In this document: positions 63,745-64,000 of the stretch, piece by piece | Layout: each line of letters starts with the position of its first letter | Numbering within the stretch: position 1 is the first letter of the stretch | Origin: Dulcicalothrix desertica PCC 7102 | Lineage (GTDB): Bacteria > Cyanobacteriota > Cyanobacteriia > Cyanobacteriales > Nostocaceae | Reading direction: 5' to 3' | Assembly (NCBI RefSeq): GCF_003991905.1 | Contig: NZ_RSCL01000004.1 | Location: forward strand, 1-64,000 | Length of the DNA: 64,000 bases | Made by a program: the position numbers and the translations under genes | Notes under the pieces: model-generated | The model's database searches: none | What the model was told of the DNA's origin: nothing | The model's input: the letters and a program-made list of their open reading frames with translations, nothing else

Positions 63745-64000
63745 TTAAGAATATTTGACGCAATTTAAATACATTTGTTCTATATTGTCCCATCTATAAT
63801 TATTTTCAACGAATTTCTTCCCCTGTCTTCCTAATTGCAATCTTACTTCTTGACTGATTATTTCTATAGCTACTTGAAACTCATCTTCGCTTGTGTACCA
63901 AACTCCACCCTGCGCTCTACGACATTGACCGACTAAAACATCGCATTTTCCGTTGACTAAAACTGCTTTACCTATTGACCATGCTTCTAAGAGTACAATA
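63745..64000 (-). CDS. Family 4/1 glycosyltransferase, C-terminal end (runs off the window)
   Basis: About 84 residues of the C-terminus are visible: IVLLEAWSIGKAVLVNGKCD, then VLVGQCRRAQGGVWYTSEDE, LGRQGKKFVENNYRWDNIEQ. The E-x7-type EAW..GKxVLVNG motif is the nucleotide-sugar contact of GT-B family 4/1 enzymes, and the NY.WD..E ending is typical. The stop at 63745 abuts a solitary AGAAACCGGGTTTCT repeat. The 5' part lies beyond position 64000. It would be the first visible gene of the 58.5-64 kb run. Confidence 0.85.
   Translation of the reverse strand, partial: IVLLEAWSIGKAVLVNGKCDVLVGQCRRAQGGVWYTSEDEFQVAIEIISQEVRLQLGRQGKKFVENNYRWDNIEQMYLNCVKYS

Noticed and set aside
1-64000. tRNA, rRNA, riboswitch or replication origin
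   Set aside because: I looked through the intergenic stretches and saw no cloverleaf with a TTCGA arm, no known riboswitch core and no DnaA-box cluster; a covariance-model search would be decisive.

Overview
The window reads as a chromosomal stretch of a filamentous, probably Nostocales-type cyanobacterium. Evidence: an orange-carotenoid-protein-like helical carotenoid protein, a PAP/fibrillin protein, DUF928, CHAT-TPR and CHASE2-cyclase genes of cyanobacterial type, PEP-CTERM and HAF-repeat proteins, and many short palindromic intergenic repeats. A strong genome signature is the palindrome GGCGCC: I count about 125 copies by hand, about one per 470 bases up to 58.5 kb. The usual cyanobacterial HIP1 octamer GCGATCGC was not seen. 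No tRNA, rRNA or CRISPR array was seen.

Layout. 0.4-4 kb: a PEP-CTERM protein, an orphan histidine kinase and a PIG-L deacetylase. 4.2-13.7 kb (minus strand): a Wzx/Wzy-type exopolysaccharide locus (WecG/TagA transferase, three family-2 glycosyltransferases, flippase, polymerase-like protein, BY-kinase/co-polymerase, hexapeptide acyltransferase). 14.2-28.7 kb: a probable pyrimidine or nucleoside nitrogen-salvage region. It holds an FAD oxidoreductase, a decayed NMT1/THI5-like binding protein, a URC1-like GTP cyclohydrolase II homologue, URC4 (DUF1688), uracil phosphoribosyltransferase, a four-gene nucleoside-type ABC importer (BMP lipoprotein, double ATPase, two permeases) and an AllA-like ureidoglycolate lyase. 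A perfect GTA-N8-TAC NtcA-type box lies ahead of URC1.

29.4-34.9 kb (minus strand) holds what I consider the most interesting system: an RNA-repair cassette of RNA ligase, HD-phosphohydrolase/P-loop kinase fusion, and a 975-residue protein joining MJ1316-like, endonuclease/exonuclease/phosphatase, 2H phosphoesterase and poly(A)-polymerase-type nucleotidyltransferase domains. A retropepsin-like protein is the last gene. A perfect 15-bp inverted repeat sits in the putative promoter.

35-40 kb: coiled-coil protein, fibrillin, glycosyltransferase, truncated LRV protein, aroC. 40.2-44.8 kb is a gene graveyard: an ISL3-family insertion, toxin-antitoxin pieces, and broken DUF4258, Rpn-like, HNH, HAF-repeat and other genes. 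44.8-58.4 kb: membrane protein, SemiSWEET, radical SAM protein, FkbM methyltransferase, helical carotenoid protein, TPR-CHAT, DUF928, Wzm/Wzt-type exporter and CHASE2 cyclase. 58.5-64 kb (minus strand): GDP-mannose dehydratase and further surface-glycan genes in an AT-rich tail with no GGCGCC after position 58,540, suggesting a different origin. Several hairpin families lie between genes, and some lie inside reading frames, where they add residues to proteins.
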